From Flavobacterium silvaticum (GTDB lineage: Bacteria; Bacteroidota; Bacteroidia; Flavobacteriales; Flavobacteriaceae), in the NCBI RefSeq assembly GCF_012911565.1, contig NZ_JAAMPU010000107.1, positions 248,001-312,000 on the forward strand: DNA of 64,000 nt, written 5' to 3'. The position numbers and the translations under genes are program-made. Shown here piece after piece: positions 1 through 8,137 of this stretch; the stretch's first letter is position 1, and the number at the start of each line of letters is the position of its first letter. The notes below the pieces were generated by a model. That model was not told the DNA's origin and did no database searches. It saw nothing but the letters and a program-made list of their open reading frames with translations.

Positions 1-31
1 CCGGAATTAATTTCATAGAAAACAAATTATC

Positions 32-451
32 ATGATTTTCTATGCAGAAGATGATCCGGACGATTTGGAAACCTTCAAACAGGTGATTGAAGATCTTGGA
101 AGGGAAGTTTTGGCTTTTACCAATATTAGGGATTTGATCCATCAAATGAAAAATCCGCCACCGGATGTGGCCATATTGTTCCTCGATATCAATATGCCCG
201 TCCAAACCGGATTACATGCATTGGAAATTATCCGCCAATCAGACAAGTGGAACGACCTTCCGGTTATAATGCTTTCTACAGCTAATAATCATCACTATAT
301 TCTCGAAAGCCAGCAATTGGGCGCGAATCTGTTTATAGTCAAACCCAACTCTTATAAAAAGCTCAGATGCGCCCTCAAATATGCCCTGACGACAGACTGG
401 AAAAAAAGGAAGGTGACCGTCGAAAACTTCCTGTATGAACCTACTTTATAA
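32..451 (+). CDS. Stand-alone response regulator receiver protein
   Basis: This 139-residue protein is a single CheY-like receiver domain with no output domain. The acidic pocket (E6, D7, D8), the phospho-acceptor D52 in FLDINMP, the MLSTA switch residue segment and the conserved Lys in VKP are all visible. It probably takes a phosphoryl group from a histidine kinase encoded outside the window and acts by protein contact or in a phosphorelay. Only 31 nt precede it, so its partner may lie just upstream; the first 18 nt of the window can be read as a frame ending in TAG. A strong terminator follows directly, so it is the last gene of its unit. The family is clear, the signal it carries is not. 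Confidence 0.9.
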   Translation: MIFYAEDDPDDLETFKQVIEDLGREVLAFTNIRDLIHQMKNPPPDVAILFLDINMPVQTGLHALEIIRQSDKWNDLPVIMLSTANNHHYILESQQLGANLFIVKPNSYKKLRCALKYALTTDWKKRKVTVENFLYEPTL

Positions 452-456
452 AAAAC

Positions 457-486
457 GGGCTGATTTTAATAATCAGCCCATTTTTT
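457..486 (+). terminator. Rho-independent terminator after the receiver gene
   Basis: A perfect 9-bp stem (GGGCTGATT with AATCAGCCC) with a 5-nt loop is followed by ATTTTTTAT. It lies 6 nt after the stop codon of the receiver gene and separates it from the convergent anti-sigma gene. Confidence 0.85.
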
Positions 487-504
487 ATCCAGTATCATTA
501 TGTG

Positions 505-1290
505 TTAACTGTTGACAAGGCCAAGGGTATATAATTGTTCCATTGTAGGTGATTTGCTTCCGCCGGCCGGTTCAAGTGTAATGCCGAAACCTTCTGCACC
601 AGATGCGGCATCCATGGCAAACATGCGTAATTTATCTGTGTTGAAATTATCCATAAGACCAATGCTGGTTGGCGTAAGCGGATTCATTTTCAATGCCCAG
701 ACCTGATAAACCATTCCTTTTGGCGGTTCCGGCAATCCCGATGCGTCAACATAAACAGCTCCACTTTTCTGGTTGTAAAATACTTTTGCAGCAGATGTAG
801 GTGAAGCCGCCTGCCCCGCAAGTGCAACCATTTTATTGGCAGGATCACGCATCACACCCAAAACCGTTTCGGTCTGTTTGTTCCGGATTTCCATATCGAC
901 TACGGTTTCCTGAAGTTTGTTTTTATCAGATTCCATGACAACGGCACGGTCTTCGGCACTTTGCCATTCCATAAATGAATATCCACCACCAAGTAGCAAT
1001 ATAACCGCAGCAGCCCAACCTAGCCAGGAAATACTTGATTTTCTTTGGATAGGGATAACCCCGTGACGTAAACCGATGCGTTCCTTTATTTTCAGGAAGT
1101 TTTCAGGAGACAGGAAAGGGGAGAAGCTGCTCGAGAGTTGGAGTACGGCATTCTCAATCTCCACAATTTCTTTCTCAACCTGCGCATTTGATTTGGCAAG
1201 CTCATCTATTTCACGGTTCTCATCCTCATTGAGAAGGCCGTAAACGTACAATTCAAGAATCCCTGAATCTATGTATTCATTCGTTTCCAT
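505..1290 (-). CDS. RskA-like anti-sigma factor
   Basis: The 261-residue product has a cytoplasmic N-terminal part (about 1-85) that would bind the sigma factor, one membrane span at about 88-108, a short coiled coil (about 112-145) and an extracytoplasmic C-terminal RskA/anti-sigma-K domain, recognisable by the segment KGMVYQVWALK. It should hold the adjacent ECF sigma factor inactive until an envelope signal arrives. The ATG at 1290 overlaps the sigma stop codon as TGATG, which is more natural than the in-frame GTG one codon earlier, so translation of the two genes is coupled. No HxxxCxxC zinc anti-sigma motif is seen, as expected for this subgroup. The signal is unknown. Confidence 0.85.
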   Translation of the reverse strand: METNEYIDSGILELYVYGLLNEDENREIDELAKSNAQVEKEIVEIENAVLQLSSSFSPFLSPENFLKIKERIGLRHGVIPIQRKSSISWLGWAAAVILLLGGGYSFMEWQSAEDRAVVMESDKNKLQETVVDMEIRNKQTETVLGVMRDPANKMVALAGQAASPTSAAKVFYNQKSGAVYVDASGLPEPPKGMVYQVWALKMNPLTPTSIGLMDNFNTDKLRMFAMDAASGAEGFGITLEPAGGSKSPTMEQLYTLGLVNS

Positions 1291-1820
1291 CACACTTTTA
1301 GGAATTTTCTAAGGTCATTGATACAACTTCGGTTCTGCGTCTTTACGGTGCCCAGCGGAATCTCCAATTCGTCAGATGCTTCCTGTTGGGTATACCCCTG
1401 AAAAAACAACAGGTTGATCAACTGTACGCATTTGGGCTTCAGCTTGTTCACGAATTCACGTAAACCGATAGCATCGATTTTATAATTGAGTTTGTTTGGT
1501 TCTTCAATCAGACTTACGAAATTTTCGGCATCGAGGTTTTTTTTGCTGTTGCCATAACCTTTCGACCTTAGCTTATCTATGGCCGAATTACGTGCGATAT
1601 TCAGGATCCAGGTATAGAAACGCCCTTTTCCGGTGTCGTAAGTATGTATGTTTTTCCATATTTTGACAAAGCTTTCCTGAAGTACGTCTTCGGCTTCTTC
1701 CGTATCACGGATCAAATTGCTTATTACGCTGAAAAGGCTCTTCGAATACATATTATAGATATGCGTAAATGCCTTTTCGTCTTTGTTGTTGATCAGTACG
1801 ATGAGTTGATCCTGCGTCAT
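1290..1820 (-). CDS. ECF-type RNA polymerase sigma-70 factor
   Basis: The 176-residue protein has the two-domain ECF layout: region 2 at about 10-80, with the core-binding segment TEEAEDVLQESFVKIW, and region 4 at about 115-172 with a helix-turn-helix around GYTQQEASDELEIPLGTVK. Regions 1 and 3 are absent, as usual for ECF factors. It should direct transcription of a small regulon, often including its own operon, when released by the RskA-like partner encoded just downstream with a 1-nt overlap. A TAnnTTTG -7 box lies just upstream, so basal expression may use the housekeeping sigma factor. Confidence 0.92.
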   Translation of the reverse strand: MTQDQLIVLINNKDEKAFTHIYNMYSKSLFSVISNLIRDTEEAEDVLQESFVKIWKNIHTYDTGKGRFYTWILNIARNSAIDKLRSKGYGNSKKNLDAENFVSLIEEPNKLNYKIDAIGLREFVNKLKPKCVQLINLLFFQGYTQQEASDELEIPLGTVKTQNRSCINDLRKFLKV

Positions 1821-1839
1821 TAGGTAAGTGGTTTATACT

Positions 1840-1847
1840 CAAATATA
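1840..1847 (-). promoter_or_regulatory. Bacteroidetes -7 box upstream of the sigma/anti-sigma operon
   Basis: On the minus strand this reads TATATTTG, an exact match to the Bacteroidetes TAnnTTTG consensus, 20 nt before the sigma factor ATG. No TTG-type -33 element at a good distance was found, so the site is a candidate only. Confidence 0.5.
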
Positions 1848-1924
1848 ACCTTTTTAAGAATACGATTGCGTTGCATCAAATGCCAAATAAGATATAATTT
1901 ATCCATAACCTCCGGACTTTCGAT

Positions 1925-1932
1925 TAGCTTTG
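1925..1932 (+). promoter_or_regulatory. Bacteroidetes -7 box upstream of glutathione peroxidase
   Basis: The sequence TAGCTTTG matches TAnnTTTG exactly and lies 13 nt before the ATG, which would give a very short leader. The upstream -33 element is not clear. Confidence 0.5.
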
Positions 1933-1945
1933 TCAAAAACAAATC

Positions 1946-2527
1946 ATGAAAAAAATATTCCTGCTGCTTGTGGCAGTGACTTCGGTACATTCGTTTGCAC
2001 AAAAAGAAAAAAATTCTGACCCCCCTAAAGCCAATCCCGCTATGGACAAGAACAGCATCTATCAGTTTAAAGTCGAGGATTTGAGCGGAAAGACTTTCGA
2101 CTTTGCCTCGCTTCAGGGTAAAAAAGTCATCATTGTAAACACCGCTTCCAAATGCGGATTGACGCCACAATATGAAGACCTCGAAATGATTTATAAAAAA
2201 TTCGAAAAACAAGGATTGGTCATCGTAGGTTTCCCGGCAAATGATTTCGCCGAACAGGAACCGGGCACAAACATAGAAATAGCTACGTTCTGCAAACAGA
2301 ATTACGGCGTGACGTTCCCTATGATGTCAAAGATTTCAGTCAAGGGTGACCAAATGGCACCCATCTATAAATTCCTGACCCAAAAATCGCAGAATCTGTA
2401 CAAGGATTCGGAAGTGCAGTGGAATTTCCAGAAATTTTTCATCGGCAAAAACGGGCATCTGGAGCAGGTCGTAGATCCAAGGACAAGATTGACTCCGGGC
2501 GACGTAGGCAAATGGATCCGTTCCTAA
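1946..2527 (+). CDS. Exported glutathione peroxidase family protein
   Basis: This 193-residue thioredoxin-fold peroxidase should reduce peroxides in the periplasm, most likely with thioredoxin-like electron donors, since many bacterial members do not use glutathione. A signal peptide covers about residues 1-18. The catalytic set is present: peroxidatic C70 in NTASKCG, Q104 in EQEPG, and W159/N160 in VQWNF. The usual FPCNQFG segment here reads FPANDFA, so the Cys at that place is Ala. The 3' end overlaps the convergent acetyltransferase gene by 4 nt, leaving no room for a separate terminator. The family assignment is firm and the reductant is inferred. Confidence 0.92.
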   Translation: MKKIFLLLVAVTSVHSFAQKEKNSDPPKANPAMDKNSIYQFKVEDLSGKTFDFASLQGKKVIIVNTASKCGLTPQYEDLEMIYKKFEKQGLVIVGFPANDFAEQEPGTNIEIATFCKQNYGVTFPMMSKISVKGDQMAPIYKFLTQKSQNLYKDSEVQWNFQKFFIGKNGHLEQVVDPRTRLTPGDVGKWIRS

Positions 2528-3018
2528 TCCAATATCAACTGCATAAAAAGTAAGTCGAGCCAACGGTCGAATTTCCACGCAGCCTGATTTATTTTTCCGC
2601 ACTGTAAAAAACCAAGCCTCTCGTGAAAACGGAGGCTTTCTTTGTTTTCGGCATCGATTCCGCCCACAAGACAATGGATTCCGGAATCTTTGGCAATGGA
2701 AATCAGCTGTTTCATAAGTTTAGTCCCGATGCCTTTTCCTTCCATTCCCGGGGCAACATATACCGAATGTTCAGCCGTAAACTGATAGCCTATTTTCTCA
2801 CGGAAAGTTCCATAAGTGGCGAATCCGGCGAATGAATTTCCGTCGAATGCGCAAAGTATCGGATTGCCTTTTGTCGTTTTAGTCTGGAACCAATCCAATT
2901 GCTCTTCCAGCGTCTGAGGTTCATAATTATAATTGGCCGTGGAATACAGAATGGCATGATTGACGACTTTGAGGATTTCAGGAACGTCTTCTATGGTTGC
3001 GTTTCGTATGGAAATCAT
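2524..3018 (-). CDS. GNAT N-acetyltransferase (phosphinothricin acetyltransferase-like)
   Basis: The 164-residue protein has the single GNAT domain of the PAT/Pat-type family. The acetyl-CoA binding motif A is seen as EGKGIGTKLMKQL (about 94-106), followed by the NKESLRFHERLGF segment typical of this subfamily. It would acetylate a small amine or amino-acid analogue; the physiological substrate cannot be told from sequence. Its ATG overlaps the TGA of the upstream thioredoxin-TPR gene (ATGA), so the two are translationally coupled although no functional link is obvious. Confidence 0.88.
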   Translation of the reverse strand: MISIRNATIEDVPEILKVVNHAILYSTANYNYEPQTLEEQLDWFQTKTTKGNPILCAFDGNSFAGFATYGTFREKIGYQFTAEHSVYVAPGMEGKGIGTKLMKQLISIAKDSGIHCLVGGIDAENKESLRFHERLGFLQCGKINQAAWKFDRWLDLLFMQLILD

Positions 3019-4199
3019 CCTTTGTTGCCTTTTAACCGATTGAGCATTTCAGTCGCTTCCTTTGAATCGAACCCGAGTTTGTTGCATAAATCGACGGCTT
3101 TTTGGGCAGATGCTTCGGCGGCGGCATAATCTTTCAGTTTTTCCTGAAGTTTCGCCGTCAATAAATAAGCGTCTTTAGATGGTTGCAGCATTTCGACCTT
3201 TTGAGCCCACGTGACCGCTTTTTCCAATGCCGCTTTATCGGTTACATCCTGAAGATAAATTCCGGCGACATCTTTAAGAACGTTTGTACTTTTTGCTCCA
3301 TATTTGTCCGTTTTATCTATCGTCGCATTTTTATATCCATCCCAATCTTTCCGGATTTCGAAATACTGGCGGTCGTAAACGAACAATAACGAATCGCCTT
3401 TTGGCAGATTGGTTTCAGATACGAGCTTGCGTTGCGGCAGATACAAATCGGCCGATCCGGTTTCAGATCCGGGCTTCAAGGCTTCCATCATGATATTTTC
3501 CAGTTTCCGGTCGACACGTTTGCGGGATGAAACAGCCGCGTATGCCGACTGATTTTTGACCACATCCTGAAACTCACGTGAATTCAGATGCGTGATCCCA
3601 TTGGCGAAAATCTTCCAGTTCATGTTCGAAACCAGTTTGTCATCCGGAACAGTGAGAAAATAGAACGATGCTGGTTCCTGTGTCGGTTGGCCGGCTTTGC
3701 GAAGCGTCGCAACATAGTCGAGGCATACATCGGCGTTTTTGGTATCTGCCATGAAAGCGGCTTTAAGACCCGGAAGCTGCTTTTTAGGGTTTGCCGCATC
3801 TGTAAGTTCCTTTTTGAATTCATCCACGGTCAGTTCGCCGCTGAACGCATATAGCAATTCACCTGTCGTGGAAAGAAAGGCAAACGTAGGGAAGGAGCGG
3901 AGTTTGTATTTTTTGATGATGGCTTTTCCGTCGGGCTTTTCGGCATCGAATCCGGAAATAACATAGGATGATTTGAGTTGTTGCTGGACGGAAGTATCTG
4001 TCAGCACCTCTTTTTTCATCTTATGGCAATGCGGACACCACGAAGCATACAACATGATAAACGCGGGTTTTCCAGCAGATGCTGCATCTGAAATAACCTT
4101 GTCAAGCGGCTTTTCCTCGAATTTGAATTCTTCCTGAGCCGTCATTCCGAATGTCCAAAACACGAGGAATAACAGTAAGATTTGGCTGGTGCGCTTCAT
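3015..4199 (-). CDS. Exported thioredoxin-fold protein with C-terminal TPR-like helices
   Basis: The 394-residue protein begins with a signal peptide (about 1-21), followed by a thioredoxin-like domain with the redox motif WCPHC (C55, C58) at residues 54-58. The C-terminal part (about 300-394) is helical with tetratricopeptide-like repeats (for example KDAYLLTAKLQEKLKDYAAA). It resembles the DUF255/thioredoxin_7-type periplasmic oxidoreductases common in Bacteroidetes. The likely role is disulfide reduction or isomerisation in the periplasm, with the TPR part binding a protein partner. It heads a two-gene unit with the acetyltransferase; a -7 box lies upstream. Confidence 0.82.
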   Translation of the reverse strand: MKRTSQILLLFLVFWTFGMTAQEEFKFEEKPLDKVISDAASAGKPAFIMLYASWCPHCHKMKKEVLTDTSVQQQLKSSYVISGFDAEKPDGKAIIKKYKLRSFPTFAFLSTTGELLYAFSGELTVDEFKKELTDAANPKKQLPGLKAAFMADTKNADVCLDYVATLRKAGQPTQEPASFYFLTVPDDKLVSNMNWKIFANGITHLNSREFQDVVKNQSAYAAVSSRKRVDRKLENIMMEALKPGSETGSADLYLPQRKLVSETNLPKGDSLLFVYDRQYFEIRKDWDGYKNATIDKTDKYGAKSTNVLKDVAGIYLQDVTDKAALEKAVTWAQKVEMLQPSKDAYLLTAKLQEKLKDYAAAEASAQKAVDLCNKLGFDSKEATEMLNRLKGNKG

Positions 4200-4238
4200 T
4201 TTTTTGACTAATTTTATGGCCGGTTACGGCACTTCAGA

Positions 4239-4246
4239 CAAATATA
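4239..4246 (-). promoter_or_regulatory. Bacteroidetes -7 box upstream of the thioredoxin-TPR gene
   Basis: The minus strand reads TATATTTG, an exact TAnnTTTG match 40 nt before the ATG at 4199. No clear -33 TTG was found at the expected distance. Confidence 0.5.
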
Positions 4247-4308
4247 AGTTTTCTGCCGCAATCCTTTTTGGAAGCGTCCCAAATTTGACGTTCCGTTAAA
4301 ACTACTTT

Positions 4309-5967
4309 ATGGATTATCCCAAAATTCCGCTGGCGCAGAGCATTCTTCAAATCTGCCAGGCAAAAGGAGTTACCACCGTCGTAATTTCCCCAGGATCGCG
4401 AAATGCGCCGCTTACCATAGGATTTGCATCCAACCCTGATTTCAAATGCTATAGTGTAGCCGATGAAAGATGCGCGGCTTTCTTTGCACTCGGATTGGCA
4501 CAGCAGCTTAAAACCCCGGTGGCTTTGTTATGCACGTCAGGTTCGGCCGTACTCAATTATTATCCGGCCGTAGCGGAGGCATTTTACAGCCAGATTCCGT
4601 TGGTTGTAATTTCGGCAGACCGTCCGCAGAGCAAAATCGACATTGGCGATGGACAAACCATCCGCCAGCAGAATGTGTTGAAATCCCACACCTTGTTCTG
4701 TGCTAACCTGACGGAAGAGGCATCGGAAGAAAACGACAAAAAAATCAACAAAGCCATCAATCGCGCCATTTCCAAAAAAGGTCCGGTTCATATCAACGCA
4801 CCTTTTGAAGAGCCGCTGTATGAAACCGTGAACAAATATTCGGTCGATGCCATGATAGAAGGTTTGCCCCGAAAGGCTTCGAAACTTTCCGTAAAAGACA
4901 TCATGGCCGCAACCAATATCTGGAATGTGGCCAAAAAGAAACTGATCCTTGTCGGAAGCCTTAATCCGGGTGAAATTGCACAGGAAATCCTTGAAGGCTG
5001 GGCGAAAGATCCGTCGATTGTCGTGATGACGGAAGTGACTTCCAATTTACATCAGCCTACATTCGCTTCACGCATAGACACGTTGATAACAGCATTCGGG
5101 CAAAAGGAATTCCGTGATTTCAGGCCGGATGTACTTATTACTTTTGGCGGCATGGTCGTTTCCAAGCGCATCAAAGCTTTTCTTCGCAGCTATAAGCCTG
5201 ACCAGCATTGGCACATCGATCCGTTACGGGCTTACGATACTTTTGGGGCATTGTCGCATCATTTTAAAGTAGAACCGGCTCATTTTTTCGAGGCGATTTC
5301 ACCTTTTGCAAAAGCGGTGAAAAGCAATTACTCCGCAAAAGCAGCCCAACTATTGGAATATCGCGGCAACAGGCATGACGTATTTACGGCTTCGGCTCCG
5401 TATTCCGATTTTACGGTTTACGAAAAAATATTATCGGCTTTGCCTGAAAATCGATTGCTCCATATCAGCAACAGCGCAGCAATACGATACGCCCAATTGT
5501 TCCCAATGAAACAACAAGTTGATGTATTCTGTAATCGTGGTACCAGTGGAATTGATGGCAGCTCGTCTACAGCTGTCGGCGCTTCTGTAGCTTCTGATAA
5601 ACCAACTGTTTTGATTACGGGCGACATTGGTTTTTTGTACGACAGCAATGCACTATGGAACAATTATATTCCGTCAGATTTCAAAATCGTAATCGTCAAT
5701 AATGGAGGCGGAGGCATTTTCCGGATTCTTCCGGGACATTCCGAAACACCGGTTTTCAATACCTTCTTTGAAACATCACATCATTTGACTGCAGAAAATC
5801 TGGCAAAGATGTATGGTTTCAATTATAGAAACGCGGCTGATCCAAAACAATTGGAATCGGAACTGAACGATTTCTACACTTCCGGCCAAAAAGAAATCCT
5901 TGAAGTCTTTACGCCCGAAAAGGAAAACGATAAAGTCCTCAAGGATTATTTCGAAGCGCTGGCTTGA
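4309..5967 (+). CDS. menD: 2-succinyl-5-enolpyruvyl-6-hydroxy-3-cyclohexene-1-carboxylate synthase (MenD)
   Basis: This 552-residue thiamine-diphosphate enzyme joins isochorismate and 2-oxoglutarate in menaquinone synthesis. The N-terminal pyrimidine-binding domain carries GSRNAPLTIGF and the catalytic-Glu region VADERCAAFFALGLA. The C-terminal pyrophosphate domain carries the ThDP/Mg2+ motif starting at TGDIGFLYDSNALWN, followed by IVIVNNGGGGIF. Length is normal for the family. It starts the run of men genes in this window (menB at 7.1 kb, menA at 10.3 kb, menE at 17.9 kb). Its stop codon directly abuts the end of the convergent C1 peptidase gene. Confidence 0.97.
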   Translation: MDYPKIPLAQSILQICQAKGVTTVVISPGSRNAPLTIGFASNPDFKCYSVADERCAAFFALGLAQQLKTPVALLCTSGSAVLNYYPAVAEAFYSQIPLVVISADRPQSKIDIGDGQTIRQQNVLKSHTLFCANLTEEASEENDKKINKAINRAISKKGPVHINAPFEEPLYETVNKYSVDAMIEGLPRKASKLSVKDIMAATNIWNVAKKKLILVGSLNPGEIAQEILEGWAKDPSIVVMTEVTSNLHQPTFASRIDTLITAFGQKEFRDFRPDVLITFGGMVVSKRIKAFLRSYKPDQHWHIDPLRAYDTFGALSHHFKVEPAHFFEAISPFAKAVKSNYSAKAAQLLEYRGNRHDVFTASAPYSDFTVYEKILSALPENRLLHISNSAAIRYAQLFPMKQQVDVFCNRGTSGIDGSSSTAVGASVASDKPTVLITGDIGFLYDSNALWNNYIPSDFKIVIVNNGGGGIFRILPGHSETPVFNTFFETSHHLTAENLAKMYGFNYRNAADPKQLESELNDFYTSGQKEILEVFTPEKENDKVLKDYFEALA

Positions 5968-7083
5968 TTATATCTTCAGCGCCTTTTTTGTAGCTGGCAA
6001 TAAGCCGTCTTTGTGCACCATGACAGAGATGGCTTTTAATTTCAGGTATGGGACACTCATATAAACGAACCCGCCGTTGGCAACGGATTTAGCATCTGTT
6101 CCCCACGAATTCTTCACTTTGTAATATAGGTTTCCTTTCTGGTCTTTCACCTTTCCAACAATATGCATGAGGTGATCGTCCTGTGTATCGAAATTCTCAT
6201 ATTCGTGCTGGCGGAATTCCTGGGTCACGTTTTTCTCTGGTTTGATTTCAGATAGGATGGCTGCTGCATCTGCTGTATTTTCCGGCAGTACGGCAACGCC
6301 TGCTTTTCCGGAGAATGTAGGTTCTGAAACATCCGTATCCAAAGCCAGCGTATAGCCTTTTTCTAGGGCGTTGTCTATGTTCTTCACAAACTCGTCAAGC
6401 GGCAGGTTGTAAAAAGATCCGTAAGCAAAATTATCTGGAATATCGAGGATGAAATTGGAATAGAAAGGAGATTGTGTGAAAGAGGTAATCGTTACATAAT
6501 CAGACAAATCAAGCTTGGTCATCTCAAGAAAAGATTTTGCTGTGTATTTCTTTCCTTCGAATGTAAAATCTGCCGGTTCAACACCCATATATTTATCGAG
6601 GATAGTGGAAACTTCTGCTTTCCATTGAGCCGCATCGGGTGATTTTGAAGTGGCATTTTTCTTCGCGACTTCTTCGAGTTCCTTTTCGAGTTGCTGATGG
6701 TTGTACTTATCTGAACCAGGAGTCAAACCGGAATAGGCAGATTGTGGCATCAACCCAAATTCTTTCGCACTGTAAATCACATCGTGGGACAATCCGCCTT
6801 CACCAAACTGGGCATGGCCCTGGCGCATGACGTAATTGTAGACTTTTTTCGGATAGGTGTGGCGCACGTTGTACATTTCAGAAAGATCGACGTGTTTTCC
6901 AGTCTTGCGGAGGATTTCGGCCTCAAGAAACGAAGTGGTCGAAAAACTCCAGCATGTTCCCGTGGCATCCTGAGAAATTACAGGCTCACAAGGAATGTCT
7001 TTAACGGGTTGGAATTCATATTTTTGGGAAATGGCGTTGGCCGAAGCTAAAAAGAGTGCAAATCCGCACAGCAATTTTTTCAT
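5968..7083 (-). CDS. Exported C1 family (bleomycin hydrolase-like) cysteine peptidase
   Basis: The 371-residue protein has a signal peptide (about 1-19) and a papain-fold peptidase domain of the C1B type. The nucleophile C44 lies in QDATGTCWSFS, with the oxyanion Gln at Q38; the catalytic His is in DDHLMHIVG and the Asn in KNSWG. C1B enzymes such as bleomycin hydrolase and PepC are usually cytosolic aminopeptidases, but this one is made for export, as is typical of Bacteroidetes versions. It lies head to head with menB in a 59-bp gap and tail to tail with menD. Its role is probably peptide breakdown in the periplasm. Confidence 0.88.
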   Translation of the reverse strand: MKKLLCGFALFLASANAISQKYEFQPVKDIPCEPVISQDATGTCWSFSTTSFLEAEILRKTGKHVDLSEMYNVRHTYPKKVYNYVMRQGHAQFGEGGLSHDVIYSAKEFGLMPQSAYSGLTPGSDKYNHQQLEKELEEVAKKNATSKSPDAAQWKAEVSTILDKYMGVEPADFTFEGKKYTAKSFLEMTKLDLSDYVTITSFTQSPFYSNFILDIPDNFAYGSFYNLPLDEFVKNIDNALEKGYTLALDTDVSEPTFSGKAGVAVLPENTADAAAILSEIKPEKNVTQEFRQHEYENFDTQDDHLMHIVGKVKDQKGNLYYKVKNSWGTDAKSVANGGFVYMSVPYLKLKAISVMVHKDGLLPATKKALKI

Positions 7084-7142
7084 AAAAGGGTAAAATTAAT
7101 GCGGCCTAAAAGTATTATTTTTACCCAAAAGATTTTCATAAA

Positions 7143-7982
7143 ATGGCGGAAATTAACTGGCAGGAAGCCGGACAGTTCGAAGATATCACCTATAAAAAAT
7201 CAAATGGCGTAGCGCGTATTGCCTTCAACAGGCCTGATGTACGCAATGCCTTCCGGCCTAAAACCACGGCAGAGTTATATCGGGCGTTTTATGATGCCCA
7301 GGAAGACACTTCAATCGGAGTGGTTTTGTTATCTGCCGAAGGGCCATCTTCAAAAGACGGAATCTGGTCATTCTGTTCCGGTGGCGACCAAAAAGCACGC
7401 GGCCATCAAGGCTATGTGGGCGAAGACGGAATGCACCGACTCAACATTCTCGAGGTCCAAAGACTTATCCGGTTTATGCCGAAAGTAGTGATTGCCGTTG
7501 TCCCGGGTTGGGCCGTTGGCGGCGGACACAGCTTGCACGTTGTCTGTGACCTGACGCTTGCCAGTAAAGAACACGCCATCTTCAAACAGACCGATGCCGA
7601 TGTGACCAGTTTTGACGGCGGGTACGGATCGGCTTACCTCGCGAAAATGGTCGGCCAGAAAAAAGCCAGGGAAATATTTTTCCTCGGACGCAATTACTCC
7701 GCCCAGGATGCTTTTGAAATGGGAATGGTCAATGCCGTAATCCCGCATGAAGAACTTGAAACCACAGCTTACGAATGGGCTCAGGAAATCCTCGAAAAAT
7801 CACCGACATCCATAAAAATGCTCAAGTTCGCCATGAACCTCACAGACGACGGAATGGTCGGGCAACAGGTGTTTGCCGGTGAAGCGACTCGACTGGCGTA
7901 TATGACAGATGAAGCGAAAGAGGGGCGAAATGCCTTTTTGGAGAAACGGAAACCGAATTTTGAGAAGAAGTGGATTCCGTGA
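7143..7982 (+). CDS. menB: 1,4-dihydroxy-2-naphthoyl-CoA synthase (MenB)
   Basis: This 279-residue crotonase-fold enzyme closes the ring of o-succinylbenzoyl-CoA to 1,4-dihydroxy-2-naphthoyl-CoA. The MenB signature FCSGGDQKARG and the oxyanion-hole segment GWAVGGGHSL are present. The segment TDADVTSFDGGYGSAYLA carries an Asp where E. coli MenB has Gly; in the family this marks the bicarbonate-independent type, in which the carboxylate comes from the protein. A heptad-type hairpin lies between this gene and the PH-domain pair downstream. Confidence 0.96.
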   Translation: MAEINWQEAGQFEDITYKKSNGVARIAFNRPDVRNAFRPKTTAELYRAFYDAQEDTSIGVVLLSAEGPSSKDGIWSFCSGGDQKARGHQGYVGEDGMHRLNILEVQRLIRFMPKVVIAVVPGWAVGGGHSLHVVCDLTLASKEHAIFKQTDADVTSFDGGYGSAYLAKMVGQKKAREIFFLGRNYSAQDAFEMGMVNAVIPHEELETTAYEWAQEILEKSPTSIKMLKFAMNLTDDGMVGQQVFAGEATRLAYMTDEAKEGRNAFLEKRKPNFEKKWIP

Positions 7983-7983
7983 T

Positions 7984-8137
7984 AATTGGACAATTAGACA
8001 ATTTGGAAATTTGAAAATTGGGTAATGCTCGGTTTGTCCATACCTGAATTTTGACATTTGAATTTCAAAAAAAATCTAAATTATTTACACCCAATGCTCC
8101 CATCTCCAAATTTTCAAATTCACAAATTTTCAAATTA
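7984..8137. repeat. Imperfect inverted repeat built from 7-8-nt AATTTG-type units
   Basis: The left arm is a run of units AATTGGAC, AATTAGAC, AATTTGG, AAATTTG, AAAATTG (7984-8020). The right arm (about 8106-8137) is the complementary run of CAAATTTT-type units and ends directly before the ATG at 8138. The arms can fold on each other with mismatches around a central loop of about 60-80 nt. It fills the whole gap between menB and the PH-domain gene and is not a normal terminator. Confidence 0.6.

Noticed and set aside
1..18. Tail of an upstream gene in frame 1 ending in TAG
   Set aside because: Six codons are too few to support a coding region.
505..520. Two GTTAACA-like heptamers at the end of the anti-sigma gene
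   Set aside because: Only two units, partly coding, with no second arm; too short to separate from chance.
8051..8137. N-terminal extension of the YdbS-like protein
   Set aside because: The 29 extra codons are all within the AATTTG-type inverted repeat and give a sequence unlike the family.
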